From contig NZ_JBFEFL010000001.1 in NCBI RefSeq assembly GCF_040717445.1, positions 2,490,001-2,554,000 on the forward strand: a stretch of 64,000 nt of DNA. The letters run 5' to 3'. The stretch comes from Qipengyuania sp. JC766. GTDB lineage: Bacteria > Pseudomonadota > Alphaproteobacteria > Sphingomonadales > Sphingomonadaceae. Positions 1 to 8,807 of this stretch are shown here, one piece after another. Positions within the stretch are counted from its first letter, which is position 1. Every line of letters begins with the position of its first letter. A model generated the notes under the pieces. It saw only the letters and a list, made by a program, of their open reading frames with translations. It did no database searches and was not told the origin of the DNA. Both the position numbers and the translations under genes were made by a program.

Positions 1-1040
1 ACACCGCCTACGAAGGGCCGCTCGGCCTGTTCATCAGCGGCGGCAGCCTGTTCCTCGCAGGGACCGACGCGTCCAGCACGGCCGCGACCTTCACCGACGA
101 GGTCATCAGCAAGTACGTCTTCATCAGCTTCCAGATGACCTTCGCCGCGATCACCGCCGCGCTGATCCTGGGTGCGACGGCGGAGCGCCTGAAATTCGGC
201 GCCCTTATGCTGTTCGTGCCGATCTGGCTGACGATCGTCTACTTTCCCATTGCGCACATGGTCTGGGCTACGGGCGGCCTGCTGTTCGAAGACGGTGCGC
301 TCGACTTTGCGGGCGGCACGGTGGTCCATATCAACGCCGGCGTGTCCGGCCTGGTGCTCGCCTACCTCCTCGGCAAGCGCCGTGGCTGGCCGGCCGAACC
401 GATGATGCCGCACAGCCTGACGCTGACCATGGTCGGCACGGGCCTGCTGTGGGTGGGCTGGTTCGGCTTCAACGCCGGCTCCGCGCTCGAAGCCGACGGA
501 TCGGCGGGCCTCGCCATGATCAACACCTTCGTCGCGACGGCTGCCGGTGCGCTGACCTGGATGGTGATCGAGCGGATGGCAGGCCACAAGGGATCGGCGC
601 TCGGCTTCTGCTCGGGCGTGATCGCAGGCCTCGTCGCCGTAACGCCCGCTGCGGGCAACAGCGGCCCGTTCGGCGCAATCCTGCTCGGCATCGTGTCGGC
701 CGCGGTCTGCTACGTCTTCGTCGCCAAGGTGAAGATGAAGTTCGGCTACGACGATTCGCTCGATGCCTTCGGTATCCACGGCATCGGCGGCATCGTCGGC
801 GCGATCGGGACGGCAGTGGTCTACCAGCCCTTCCTGGGTGGCCCGGGCGACGGGTCGACCGCGCTGGGCGCGCAGCTCTGGGTGCAGATATTCAGCGTGC
901 TGGTCACGATTGCATGGGCCGGAATCGGGACGCTCATCGCCGGGTTCATCGTCAAGGCGACGGTCGGCCTGCGGGTGGACGAGGAAACCGAGGTCGAAGG
1001 CCTCGACATCCGCGAACACGGAGAGCGCGCCTACAACTGA
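1..1040 (+). CDS. amt: Ammonium transporter Amt, 3' part (5' end outside window)
   Basis: Inner-membrane ammonium channel of the Amt/Rh family. The reading frame is open from base 3 to the TGA at 1038-1040, so the N-terminus lies outside the window and about 345 residues are visible. The Amt signature around DFAGGTVVHINAG (about 304-342) carries the first pore histidine, and FGIHGIGG (about 769-792) carries the second histidine of the twin-His pair. Repeated hydrophobic stretches fit the last eight or so of the usual 11 membrane helices. The C-terminal tail (DEETEVEGLDIREHGERAY) is the cytoplasmic tail that GlnK binds in known Amt proteins; regulation by GlnK is inferred from the family only. 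A terminator follows. Confidence 0.95.
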   Translation, partial: TAYEGPLGLFISGGSLFLAGTDASSTAATFTDEVISKYVFISFQMTFAAITAALILGATAERLKFGALMLFVPIWLTIVYFPIAHMVWATGGLLFEDGALDFAGGTVVHINAGVSGLVLAYLLGKRRGWPAEPMMPHSLTLTMVGTGLLWVGWFGFNAGSALEADGSAGLAMINTFVATAAGALTWMVIERMAGHKGSALGFCSGVIAGLVAVTPAAGNSGPFGAILLGIVSAAVCYVFVAKVKMKFGYDDSLDAFGIHGIGGIVGAIGTAVVYQPFLGGPGDGSTALGAQLWVQIFSVLVTIAWAGIGTLIAGFIVKATVGLRVDEETEVEGLDIREHGERAYN

Positions 1041-1127
1041 TCGAAGAGGTTCGGTGGGGCCGGGGCATCCTCTCCCGTCCCGGCTCCGCCGCACGACCGA
1101 CGTTCCTCCTGCGAACGCTGCCTTTCC

Positions 1128-1162
1128 CGGCCGGGGCGCCCTGCGCTCCGGCCGCTTTTTTT
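1128..1162 (+). terminator. Rho-independent terminator after amt
   Basis: A stem of 7 bp (1128-1134 with 1148-1154, CGGCCGG/CCGGCCG), which can extend inward, is followed by one C and seven T. It lies 88 bp after the amt stop and just before the convergent small gene that ends at 1166. Confidence 0.8.
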
Positions 1163-1165
1163 GTG

Positions 1166-1432
1166 TCAGCCAAGAGGGCGTTTCTGTCTCCAGATGGCTC
1201 CGATCACCAGCGCGGCACCGACAATGTAGGCGAAGTTCTCGATCGGCGTTTGGCCCGAGTTAAACAGCTGGGCGCAAACGGATCCAACGACGACGCATAA
1301 CGCGCCGAAAACGGCCTGCCCTTCCTGCAATTGCCGGAACAAGACATGTCGAAAAATTGCGAATGTCAGAATAGCAGAAAGGGCGCCGGTGGTGACGAGA
1401 ATGAAGATTGGAATTGGCGATATGTCATTCAT
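1166..1432 (-). CDS. Small hypothetical membrane protein (88 aa)
   Basis: A protein of 88 residues with about three hydrophobic segments (roughly residues 6-27, 38-57 and 65-80), so a small inner-membrane protein. I do not recognise a family. Its ATG (1430-1432) overlaps the stop of the upstream GMC oxidoreductase by 4 nt (ATGA), which suggests translational coupling as the last gene of a three-gene minus-strand operon with the hydroxylase and the oxidoreductase. No function can be given from the sequence. Confidence 0.6.
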   Translation of the reverse strand: MNDISPIPIFILVTTGALSAILTFAIFRHVLFRQLQEGQAVFGALCVVVGSVCAQLFNSGQTPIENFAYIVGAALVIGAIWRQKRPLG

Positions 1433-3018
1433 GATCGCTCCGCCGCCAAAACAAAATCGGCGCAGCGCTCGCCGATCATGATGCTCGGCGCATTAGTGTT
1501 GCCGCTGACGAGACGCGGCATGACCGAAGCGTCGGCGATCCACAGCCTTTCGACCCCGCGAGCCTTCAGCGTCGGATCGACGACCGAGTCCGCGTCCGAG
1601 CCCATGCGGCACGTACCGACCGGGTGATAGACGGTGTCCGCGCGGTTGCGGATCAGCTCGTCCAGCGCCGCGTCGTCATCGAGTTCGATGGGATAGCGAT
1701 CCTGCGGTTCGTAATCGGACAGGGGCGGCGCGGACGCGATCCGGTGGCTGAGGCGAACCCCGGCACGCAGGACGGCCAGGTCGCGCTCATCGCTCAGGAA
1801 GGCGGGATCGATTCGCGGCGGATCCGCCGCGTCCGGAGAGTCGAGGCCCACGCTGCCGCGGCTTTCCGGGCGCAGGACGCAGACATGGAGGGAAAAGCCG
1901 TGGCCCTTCACCTTCTGCCGCCCGTGATCCTCCAGCATGGCGGGCACAAAATGCCACTGCACGTCGGGTGCCGGCGCATCGGGCATGACGGTCCAGAACC
2001 CGCCCGCCTCGGCATAGGGCGTGGTCATGATGCCGGTGCGCTTGCGACGATGTTCGACCATCGCGCGCAGCATCCGCGCGGTACCTTCCAGGCTGTCACC
2101 GATCGGAACGGTCGATTCGGTCTGCCAGCTGGAAACGTAATCGACATGGTCCTGCAGGTTCTGGCCGACTGAAGGACTGTCGACCTGAACCCTGATTCCG
2201 TGCTCCCGAAGCTGCGCCGCCGGTCCGATGCCGGACAGCATCAGGATCTGGGGGGAGTTGAAGGCACCCGCGGACAGGATCACGCCGCGCCGCGCGGTCA
2301 GCGTCTCGCGCCGTCGACCCTTGCGCACGACCACGCCGGTGACGCGGCCGTTTTCGACCAGCAGCCGGTCGACCAGCGTCCTGGTGCGGATGTCGACGTT
2401 GAACTGGTCGCGTACCGGCTCGACATAGGCGCGCGAGGCTGACCAGCGCTCGCCATTGCGCTGGGTCACCTGGTAGATGCCGAATCCCGCCTGCGTGTCG
2501 TCGTTGAAATCGTGGTTGCGCGGCAATTGCAGCGCGGCGGCGCTTTCGACGAAGGCGTCGCTGGTCGGATTGGTGTAGCGCTGGTCGGACACGAACAGCG
2601 GCCCGCCTGCACCGTGATAGTCCGACGCGCCGCGCTCGTTCGCTTCTGCCTTACGGAACCAGGGCAGCACGTCCTCGTAGGACCAGCCCTCGCAACCGAG
2701 CGCGGCCCAGTTGTCGTAGTCCCATGCATTGCCGCGGATATAGATCATCGCGTTGATGGCGGACGAACCGCCCAGACCCCGTCCGCGCGGCTGGTACCCG
2801 CGCCGGCCGTTGAGGCCTTCCTGCGGCACGGTTTTATACCGATAGTTCTGGCTGCCGCGCAGGAACGGCATGAAGCCGGGGGTGCGCACGCGCATGTCGT
2901 TGTTGCGCCCGCCCGCCTCGATCAGGCAGACCTTGCGCGATCCGTCCACCGCCAGCCGGCCGAAGACCGCGCTGCCGCCACTGCCACCGCCGATCACGAT
3001 ATAATCGTATTGCGTCAT
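1429..3018 (-). CDS. GMC-family FAD-dependent oxidoreductase (choline/alcohol dehydrogenase-like)
   Basis: Flavoprotein of 529 residues, the usual length for GMC dehydrogenases. The N-terminal dinucleotide-binding motif IGGGSGG is at residues 9-15 and the acidic IEAGG at 33-37. GMC signature 1 (GRGLGGSSAINAM, 79-91) and signature 2 (GAFNSPQILMLSGIGP, 251-266) are complete. The catalytic His is in YHPVGTCRM (464-472) and the second His/Asn position is Asn in NTNAPS (507-512). The family oxidises primary alcohols, choline or alkanols, and the sequence does not settle the substrate. The gene lies 29 nt after a membrane hydroxylase, so an alcohol made by that enzyme is a plausible substrate (inference). 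Confidence 0.92.
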   Translation of the reverse strand: MTQYDYIVIGGGSGGSAVFGRLAVDGSRKVCLIEAGGRNNDMRVRTPGFMPFLRGSQNYRYKTVPQEGLNGRRGYQPRGRGLGGSSAINAMIYIRGNAWDYDNWAALGCEGWSYEDVLPWFRKAEANERGASDYHGAGGPLFVSDQRYTNPTSDAFVESAAALQLPRNHDFNDDTQAGFGIYQVTQRNGERWSASRAYVEPVRDQFNVDIRTRTLVDRLLVENGRVTGVVVRKGRRRETLTARRGVILSAGAFNSPQILMLSGIGPAAQLREHGIRVQVDSPSVGQNLQDHVDYVSSWQTESTVPIGDSLEGTARMLRAMVEHRRKRTGIMTTPYAEAGGFWTVMPDAPAPDVQWHFVPAMLEDHGRQKVKGHGFSLHVCVLRPESRGSVGLDSPDAADPPRIDPAFLSDERDLAVLRAGVRLSHRIASAPPLSDYEPQDRYPIELDDDAALDELIRNRADTVYHPVGTCRMGSDADSVVDPTLKARGVERLWIADASVMPRLVSGNTNAPSIMIGERCADFVLAAERS

Positions 3019-3047
3019 CGAATATTCTCTCCCTTGAGGGGAGAGGG

Positions 3048-4028
3048 TTACGCAGCCTCCCGCGTGCCCGCAATCGGGTTTTCTTCTGCAATCGGTCTGC
3101 CGGACGGTTCGGGCGCCGGCTCAGGGGCCGTTTCCGAAGCGCGACGGGCCAGCCAGCGCTCGCGGATCATGTCGGACGTTTCGCGGCTGCCGTCATGGGT
3201 CCAGCCGGGCTCGCGCAACAGGTAGGACAGCTTGTGTTTCCACGGCGCGCGCCAGATGTCCTGCAGCATCCCGGCCCATTCGTGGAACACGCTCCAGACC
3301 AGATTGAAAGTGCCGAGCTGTTTGACGATGCCATAACGGATGGGCTCGTCGCGCCCTTCCGGCTCGAACGTGCCGAACAGCCGGTCCCATACGATGAAGA
3401 CGCCGGCATAGTTGCGGTCCAGGTAGCGGGGATTGGTCGCATGGTGGACGCGGTGGTGGCTGGGCGTGTTCATCATCGCTTCGAACCAACGCGGCATCCG
3501 GTCGATCGCCTCGGTGTGGATCCAGAACTGGTAGATCAGGTTGAACCCGCCGCAGATGGCGATCATCACCGGATGGAACCCCAGCAGCACCAGCGGCAGG
3601 GTAAAGACGAAACCCAGTGTCAGGAACCCGGTCCAGCTTTGCCGAAGCGCGGTGCTGAGATTGTAATGCTGGCTCGAATGATGGTTCACGTGGCTGGCCC
3701 AGAACCAGCGGACGCGGTGGCCGAAGCGATGCGACCAGTAATAGGCGAGATCGTCCAGCACAAAGCAGAGCGGCCAGGCCCACCAGACCGTCCACCACTG
3801 TTCGCCGAAGTCGAACACCCTGAACTGGTAGAGCCACAGGAACAGGCCGAAACCGAGCAGGCCGACCAGCGCCCCGACGACCGTGCTGCCGAGACCGATA
3901 CCGAGCGAGGTCAGCGTGTCGCGCGGCTCGTAAGCCTCCGGACGGCGCATGCGCGACCAGAGCATTTCCGCCAGCACCAGCAGTACGAATGCCGGAATGG
4001 CGTAGGTCACGGGATCGAAATCGGGCAT
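3048..4028 (-). CDS. Sterol desaturase / fatty-acid hydroxylase superfamily membrane protein
   Basis: Di-iron membrane oxygenase of 326 residues. The histidine clusters that bind the two irons are visible: HRFGH (100-104), HVNHHSSQH (113-121), His171 in WIHTE, and HHRVHH (191-196). Hydrophobic segments lie at about 8-25, 45-68, 82-98 and 133-170. Family members hydroxylate or desaturate sterols, carotenoids, fatty acids or ether lipids; the substrate here is unknown. It is followed closely by a GMC dehydrogenase on the same strand, suggesting a hydroxylation-then-oxidation pair. The C-terminal tail after about residue 290 is rich in Pro, Glu and Ala and probably disordered. Confidence 0.9.
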   Translation of the reverse strand: MPDFDPVTYAIPAFVLLVLAEMLWSRMRRPEAYEPRDTLTSLGIGLGSTVVGALVGLLGFGLFLWLYQFRVFDFGEQWWTVWWAWPLCFVLDDLAYYWSHRFGHRVRWFWASHVNHHSSQHYNLSTALRQSWTGFLTLGFVFTLPLVLLGFHPVMIAICGGFNLIYQFWIHTEAIDRMPRWFEAMMNTPSHHRVHHATNPRYLDRNYAGVFIVWDRLFGTFEPEGRDEPIRYGIVKQLGTFNLVWSVFHEWAGMLQDIWRAPWKHKLSYLLREPGWTHDGSRETSDMIRERWLARRASETAPEPAPEPSGRPIAEENPIAGTREAA

Positions 4029-4035
4029 TGCCGGC

Positions 4036-4431
4036 TCAATCTACGCCATTGGGCGCAATCAGCCAAGCGGGCGCCGCTTCTGCCAGTTGCAGCCGGACCG
4101 CGCCGTATCGGCGGTCTCCGCTGTCGACCGACAAGGTGCCGTCCGCGGACACGCGGATCTGGTCGTGACGGATCGTGCGCGCGGCATACCGGGCGCCGTG
4201 GACCTTGATGACGGCCAGCCGCCCGTCGCGTGCGCGGACGAGTGCGGAAAGCCCGTCGCGCGCGAGCACGCCCTCTGCCGGGTCGAACCCGTCATCGGCC
4301 TCGCGAGCCAGAACCTTTGCTTCCTCGACCCCGCCGATCCGCGTCTCCCCGCCCAGCCGCAGCCACCAGGCGATGCCGAACAGGGCGAAGATCGCCAGGA
4401 GCGAGAGGCCGAGTTGCCACGCCATTGCCAT
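4036..4431 (-). CDS. Hypothetical protein with one N-terminal membrane segment
   Basis: Start chosen at the ATG at 4429-4431, giving 131 residues: a short N-terminus (MAMAWQ), one membrane helix (LGLSLLAIFALFGIAWWL) and a soluble domain with a repeated beta-strand pattern (DGLSALVRARDGRLAVIKVHG). The frame is open to 4560, but the upstream part is basic and has no domain character. I do not recognise a family. It lies 7 nt before the hydroxylase gene on the same strand and may be the first gene of that operon. A membrane-anchored cytoplasmic domain is the most that can be said. Confidence 0.6.
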   Translation of the reverse strand: MAMAWQLGLSLLAIFALFGIAWWLRLGGETRIGGVEEAKVLAREADDGFDPAEGVLARDGLSALVRARDGRLAVIKVHGARYAARTIRHDQIRVSADGTLSVDSGDRRYGAVRLQLAEAAPAWLIAPNGVD

Positions 4432-4724
4432 GGCACCGGGGTGCCACTGACGGCGAGGCTCGTCCAGCGGCAAGCGCTGCGCAGGGCGGGCAAGGCCGCG
4501 GTGGCCCGGCATCGTCCGCGAAGCATACGAAAATGTCATAATTTTGCGCCATCGAGTCACCTGAGGTTAAATTATTCGCGCAACCCGGTTTTGTGCGCTA
4601 TGGTTTGATCCAGATGGGGGGCGTGCATTTACGCGTGTCTCGCTGTTTTCCCGGCCTGCCGCCTTCCGCCCGCGGCATCCGGGATCGCGAATCGGGCGGA
4701 GAATACGAAGGCAATTTTTCAGGT
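4432..4724. other. Intergenic region with divergent starts; leader of the cold-shock gene
   Basis: About 290 nt between the minus-strand hypothetical gene and the plus-strand cold-shock gene. No third gene is supported. The plus-strand side (about 4600-4724) probably holds the untranslated leader of the cold-shock mRNA, as such leaders are often long in this family (inference). No clear promoter boxes were found. Confidence 0.4.
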
Positions 4725-5516
4725 ATGGGTTACGATAGAGGCCGGAAGGGCCGCGGACGGGACAAGCGCGACAATATCGGCGGTGACGATTACGATCCGT
4801 TCGGTGGTCCGGGCAATTTCGGAAACGAAGGCGGCGGCTACGGCGGTGGCGGTGGCTACGGCGGCGGCGGCGATCGCTGGGGCGGCGGAAACGACCGGGG
4901 CGGCTTCGGCGGCGGCGATCGTGGCGGCTTCGGTGGCGGCGGTCCACGTGGCGGCGGTGGCGGTGGCGGGGGTTTCAACCGCATGCCCGCACAGGTCGTC
5001 GGCACCGGCAAGGGCGCCGTGAAATTCTTCAACGGCCAGAAGGGCTTCGGCTTCATCCAGCAGGAAGGCGGAGGCGAAGACGTGTTCGTCCATATCAGCG
5101 CCGTCGAACGCGCCGGGCTCGAGGGCCTGGCCGAAGGACAGGAGCTCGAATTCAACCTGGTGGATCGCGGCGGCAAGGTGTCCGCGCAGGACCTGCAGAT
5201 CGTGGGTGACGTCATCCCGGTCGAATCGCGTGGCGGTGGCGATCGGGGCGGTGACCGCGGTGGCGATCGCGGCGGCCCGCCGCAGCGCGAACTGACGGGC
5301 GAAAAGGCCGTCGGCACAGTCAAGTTCTTCAACGCGATGAAGGGCTTCGGCTTCCTCGTGCGCGACGACGGACAGCCCGATGCGTTCGTGCACATCAGCG
5401 CGGTCGAACGGTCCGGTCTTTCGGCGATTAACGAAGGCGAACGCTACGAGTTCGACCTCGAGGTGGACCGGCGGGGCAAGTATTCCGCGGTGAACCTCGT
5501 TCCCTCGTCGGAATAG
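4725..5516 (+). CDS. Two-domain cold-shock protein with glycine-rich N-terminal arm
   Basis: RNA-binding protein of 263 residues. The start is the ATG at 4725 ([12 protein letters not shown]), preceded by GAAGG; the frame is open upstream but that part has no domain character. Residues 1-20 are basic. Residues 20-90 are a Gly/Arg/Tyr low-complexity arm with [15 protein letters not shown] and PRGGGG units. Two cold-shock domains follow at about 93-160 and 195-262, each with RNP-1 (KGFGF) and RNP-2 (FVHIS). A linker with [10 protein letters not shown] repeats (170-184) joins them. Bacterial cold-shock proteins are usually about 70 residues with one domain. The RGG-like arm suggests multivalent RNA binding (inference). 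A strong hairpin terminator follows. Confidence 0.9.
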   Translation: MGYDRGRKGRGRDKRDNIGGDDYDPFGGPGNFGNEGGGYGGGGGYGGGGDRWGGGNDRGGFGGGDRGGFGGGGPRGGGGGGGGFNRMPAQVVGTGKGAVKFFNGQKGFGFIQQEGGGEDVFVHISAVERAGLEGLAEGQELEFNLVDRGGKVSAQDLQIVGDVIPVESRGGGDRGGDRGGDRGGPPQRELTGEKAVGTVKFFNAMKGFGFLVRDDGQPDAFVHISAVERSGLSAINEGERYEFDLEVDRRGKYSAVNLVPSSE

Positions 5517-5578
5517 ACATTCCCCGGGCGCATACCCCGTTTGACCGGGGCGGCGCACAGGCATAGATGAAACGGCAC

Positions 5579-5614
5579 ATGGCGGCTCCGATGGAGTCGC
5601 CATTTGTCTTTCGT
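5579..5614 (+). terminator. Hairpin terminator after the cold-shock gene
   Basis: An 11-bp stem (5579-5589 with 5593-5603, one G-T pair, loop GAT) is followed by a T-rich tract (TTGTCTTTCGTTT). It lies between the cold-shock gene and argD. Confidence 0.7.
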
Positions 5615-5636
5615 TTGGTGAAGATCTGGAGCGTTC

Positions 5637-6830
5637 ATGGCCATCACCCCCCTCATGCCGACCTATCCGCGGTGCGGCGTCCGTCCCGTTCGCGGGGACC
5701 ACTGTCACCTGATCGACGAGGACGGGACCCGTTATCTCGACTTTGCCAGCGGTATCGCGGTGAACCTGCTGGGCCATAGTCATGAAGGGTTGATCGGTGC
5801 GATCCAGCGGCAGGCCGGCACGCTGATGCACGTCTCCAACCTCTATGGCAGCCCGCAAGGCGAATCGCTGGCGCAACGCCTCGTGGACCTGACCTTCGCG
5901 GACACGGTCTTCTTCACCAATTCCGGTGCCGAGGCGGTGGAATGCGCGATCAAGACCGCACGTGCCTATCACCAGCACGAAGACGGTGATGCGAACCGGA
6001 CGGAGCTGATTACCTTCACCAACGCCTTCCACGGACGGACGATGGCGACCATCAGCGCCTCCAACCAGCAGAAGATGCACAAGGGCTTCATGCCGCTGCT
6101 GGGCGGTTTCCAGTATTGCGAATTCGACGATCTGGAAGCGGCGCGCAAGCTCGTCGGTCCCAGGACGGCGGGCTTCCTGGTCGAGCCGATCCAGGGCGAA
6201 GGCGGTATCCGCCCGGCCAGCCAGGCGTTCATGACCGGCCTTCGCCAGCTGGCGGACGAACACGACCTGATGTTGGTCCTGGACGAGGTCCAGTGCGGCG
6301 TCGCGCGCACCGGCACGCTCTACGCCTACGAACAGTACGGGATCGAGCCTGACGTCTTGGCCAGCGCGAAGGGCATCGGCGGCGGTTTCCCGCTCGGCGC
6401 CTGCCTCGCCACCGAAAAGGCGGCGCGTGGCATGGGACTGGGCACTCACGGCTCCACCTATGGCGGCAACCCGCTGGCCATGGCGGCTGGCGAAGCGGTC
6501 CTGGATGCGGTGGCGAACGAGGAATTCCTCGCCGAAGTCCGCTCCAAGGGCGAACGCATCCGCACGCGGCTGGAACAATTCATCGGCAACTATCCCGACC
6601 TGTTCGATTTCGTCCGTGGCAGTGGGCTGATGATCGGCATCCGGATGAAGGTGGAGAGCCGGCCGTTCTTCGTGCACCTGCGCGACAACCACCAGCTGCT
6701 GACCGTGGCTGCGGGCGACCAGACGTTGCGCGTCCTGCCGCCGCTGGTCATCGGGGATGCGGAGATCGACGAGTTTTTCGACAAGCTGTCCGCCGGCGCC
6801 GCGAGCTTCAAGGTGCCGGAACCGGCCTGA
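5637..6830 (+). CDS. argD: Acetylornithine aminotransferase
   Basis: PLP enzyme of arginine biosynthesis that converts N-acetylglutamate semialdehyde and glutamate to N-acetylornithine and 2-oxoglutarate; it may also act on succinyl-diaminopimelate precursors. It is a fold-type I class III aminotransferase of 397 residues, the usual length. Visible motifs are the cofactor-phosphate motif NSGAEA (95-100), FHGRT (131-135), VEPIQGEGG (182-190), the PLP aspartate in LVLDEVQCG (213-221) and the PLP lysine K245 in [12 protein letters not shown] lies just before the ATG. The stop overlaps the argF start by one base (TGATG), so the two are translationally coupled. Confidence 0.96.
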   Translation: MAITPLMPTYPRCGVRPVRGDHCHLIDEDGTRYLDFASGIAVNLLGHSHEGLIGAIQRQAGTLMHVSNLYGSPQGESLAQRLVDLTFADTVFFTNSGAEAVECAIKTARAYHQHEDGDANRTELITFTNAFHGRTMATISASNQQKMHKGFMPLLGGFQYCEFDDLEAARKLVGPRTAGFLVEPIQGEGGIRPASQAFMTGLRQLADEHDLMLVLDEVQCGVARTGTLYAYEQYGIEPDVLASAKGIGGGFPLGACLATEKAARGMGLGTHGSTYGGNPLAMAAGEAVLDAVANEEFLAEVRSKGERIRTRLEQFIGNYPDLFDFVRGSGLMIGIRMKVESRPFFVHLRDNHQLLTVAAGDQTLRVLPPLVIGDAEIDEFFDKLSAGAASFKVPEPA

Positions 6831-7771
6831 TGCCGCACTTCCTCGACCTGTCCGATGCGGGGGGCGACGCGATCGCGGCCATGATTTCGGACGCGCAGGA
6901 CCGCAAGGCCGCGCGTGCCGGATGGCCGAAGGGGAAACCGGATGCGGATGCGCCGCTAACAGGTCACGTTCTGGGGATGGTGTTCGAGAAGAGCTCCACC
7001 CGCACCAGGGTCAGCTTCGACATGGCCATGCGGCAACTTGGCGGTAGCGCGCTCGTGCTCGATGCAGGCACGACCCAGCTCGGCCGGGGCGAAAGCATTG
7101 CCGACACGGCTCGCGTCCTCAGCCGCATGGTCGATGCGATCATGATCCGGACGGACGACCACGCGAAGATCGAGGAAATGGCGCACCACGCCAGCGTGCC
7201 GGTGATCAACGGTCTGACCGACCGGTCGCACCCGTGCCAGATCGTCGCCGATCTCCTGACGATGATCGAACGGGGCAAGGCGCTGCCGGGGCTTGAACTC
7301 GCATGGTTCGGAGACGGCAACAATGTCCTCCATTCGCTGCTGGAAGCGGCCGCCCTGATGAAATTCAACGTGCGCGTCGCCACGCCGGCAGGGTTCGAAC
7401 CCGATAGCGAATTCGTGGATATGGCACGCGCGGCGGGCTCCAATGTCCTCCTGACGCAGGATGCCGTGGAAGCGGCCGAAGGCGCGGACATCGTCGTTAC
7501 CGATACGTGGGTCTCGATGGGGCAGGCGAATGTCGAGAACAAGCTCGGCGCGATGCAGCCCTACCGGGTGGACGACGCACTGATGGCAAAGGCCGGACAG
7601 GACGCCGTCTTTCTCCATTGCCTGCCTGCCCATATCGGGGATGAAGTGACCGAGAGCGTTTTTGAAAGCGCGAATTCCGCCGTTTTCGACGAAGCCGAGA
7701 ACCGACTTCATGCGCAGAAGTCCATCCTGCTCTGGTGCTTCGGCAAGCTGGCAGCCCGAACCGGGGCGTGA
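6830..7771 (+). CDS. argF: Ornithine carbamoyltransferase
   Basis: Cytoplasmic enzyme that joins carbamoyl phosphate and ornithine to give citrulline, the step before argininosuccinate. It has 313 residues, the typical length. The carbamoyl-phosphate loop STRTR is at 56-60, HPCQ at 134-137 and the ornithine-side catalytic motif HCLP at 263-266. The start codon shares one base with the argD stop, which fits a two-gene arginine operon. The family usually forms trimers. Confidence 0.97.
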   Translation: MPHFLDLSDAGGDAIAAMISDAQDRKAARAGWPKGKPDADAPLTGHVLGMVFEKSSTRTRVSFDMAMRQLGGSALVLDAGTTQLGRGESIADTARVLSRMVDAIMIRTDDHAKIEEMAHHASVPVINGLTDRSHPCQIVADLLTMIERGKALPGLELAWFGDGNNVLHSLLEAAALMKFNVRVATPAGFEPDSEFVDMARAAGSNVLLTQDAVEAAEGADIVVTDTWVSMGQANVENKLGAMQPYRVDDALMAKAGQDAVFLHCLPAHIGDEVTESVFESANSAVFDEAENRLHAQKSILLWCFGKLAARTGA

Positions 7772-7795
7772 CCGACGGGTAGCGCGCCGCAAGGC

Positions 7796-7815
7796 TGCAC
7801 CCCATATCGGGTGCA
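7796..7815 (+). promoter_or_regulatory. Hairpin whose 3' arm includes the hslO start codon
   Basis: A perfect 7-bp stem TGCACCC/GGGTGCA (7796-7802 with 7809-7815, loop CATATC). The last base of the 3' arm is the A of the hslO ATG. It could limit initiation; a thermosensor role is speculative. Confidence 0.4.
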
Positions 7816-8726
7816 TGACCGAAACACAGCCGACGCCCCCTGCCGTCGAAACCTATTCCGACCGGACGCTTACTTTCACCATTCCCGCGCGCCACGCCCG
7901 GGGACGGGCCGTGCGTCTCGACACCGTGCTGAGCGACATTCTCGGACCGCACGACTACCCGCCTGCCATCGCGCACCTGCTGGCAGAGGCCGTCGTGCTG
8001 GCCGCGCTGATGGGCAGCCTGGTCAAGGAAGACGGCGCTCAGATGACCATGCAGGCGCAGACGAAAGACGGCATCGTGAAATTGCTGGTCTGCGATTTCC
8101 GTGCGGGGGAACTGCGCGGATATGCCGATTTCGATGCCGAGCGACTGGGTGGCCTCGGATCGAACCCCAGCCTGTCGGCGCTGTTCGGCGAAGGATTCTT
8201 GGCGATCACGTTCGACCGTCCGGAAGGCAAGGGCCGGTACCAAGGGATCGTGCCGCTGGAAGGCGCGTCCCTGGCAGATGCCTGTGCGGCCTATTTTTTC
8301 CAAAGCGAGCAGGTCCCGACCCTGATCCGCACCGCGGTCCGCAGCGATGGCGGCCGTGTGTCGGCGGCCGGCCTGTTGCTGCAGCACCTGCCCGAGGGCG
8401 AAGAGGGCAGGGAACGGCTGCACGTGCGGCTCGACCATCCCGAGTGGGAGCATGTCAGTATCCTCGCGGGGACTCTGCGGCATGACGAATTGCTCGACCC
8501 TGCGCTGTCGATGGAAGCGATCGTCTGGCGCCTGTTCCATGAAGAGGAAGAGGTCCGGATCGAACGCGACGCGTTGCTCAGGAGGGGATGCCGCTGCTCG
8601 GTAGAACATTACCGGACCGTGCTGGCGGGCTTCCCAGAGGCCGATCTTGCCGAAATGCGCAACGAGGAGGGCGTTATCGAGGTCGATTGCGCTTTCTGTT
8701 CGCGCATCTTCCCGATTGCCGCCTGA
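7815..8726 (+). CDS. hslO: Hsp33 redox-regulated chaperone
   Basis: Cytoplasmic holdase chaperone activated by oxidation. It has 303 residues from the ATG at 7815; the frame is open further upstream but that part overlaps argF and is not Hsp33-like. The C-terminal zinc redox switch is complete: C259-X-C261 (GCRC) and C292-X2-C295 (CAFC). In known Hsp33 these four cysteines bind Zn when reduced and form disulfides under oxidative and heat stress, releasing the active dimer. The N-terminal domain has the usual DILGPH and LLAEAVVLAALMGS segments. The gene follows argF by 43 nt and its start codon sits at the edge of a hairpin. Confidence 0.95.
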   Translation: MTETQPTPPAVETYSDRTLTFTIPARHARGRAVRLDTVLSDILGPHDYPPAIAHLLAEAVVLAALMGSLVKEDGAQMTMQAQTKDGIVKLLVCDFRAGELRGYADFDAERLGGLGSNPSLSALFGEGFLAITFDRPEGKGRYQGIVPLEGASLADACAAYFFQSEQVPTLIRTAVRSDGGRVSAAGLLLQHLPEGEEGRERLHVRLDHPEWEHVSILAGTLRHDELLDPALSMEAIVWRLFHEEEEVRIERDALLRRGCRCSVEHYRTVLAGFPEADLAEMRNEEGVIEVDCAFCSRIFPIAA

Positions 8727-8739
8727 TACGCGGTACCGG

Positions 8740-8764
8740 AACCCGTCGCATTCGCGGGTGTTTT
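8740..8764 (+). terminator. Weak hairpin terminator after hslO
   Basis: A 5-bp stem ACCCG/CGGGT (8741-8745 with 8755-8759) is followed by G and four T. It is short, so the call is tentative. Confidence 0.4.
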
Positions 8765-8807
8765 ACCAACGAACCCCTTGGAAATTGAATTTGGACGAGA
8801 ACCGATC

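Noticed and set aside
4840-4980. Tandem GGCGGT/GGCGGC repeats that look like a microsatellite or CRISPR-like array
   Set aside because: They are codons of the glycine-rich arm of the cold-shock protein; there are no spacers.
4719-6692. A 657-codon open frame on the minus strand opposite the cold-shock gene and argD
   Set aside because: High-GC shadow of argD and the Gly-rich gene; its amino-acid composition is low-complexity and it has no domain motif.
7385-7405. A tRNA-like GGTTCGAACCC stretch
   Set aside because: It lies in the argF coding frame with no acceptor or anticodon stems around it.
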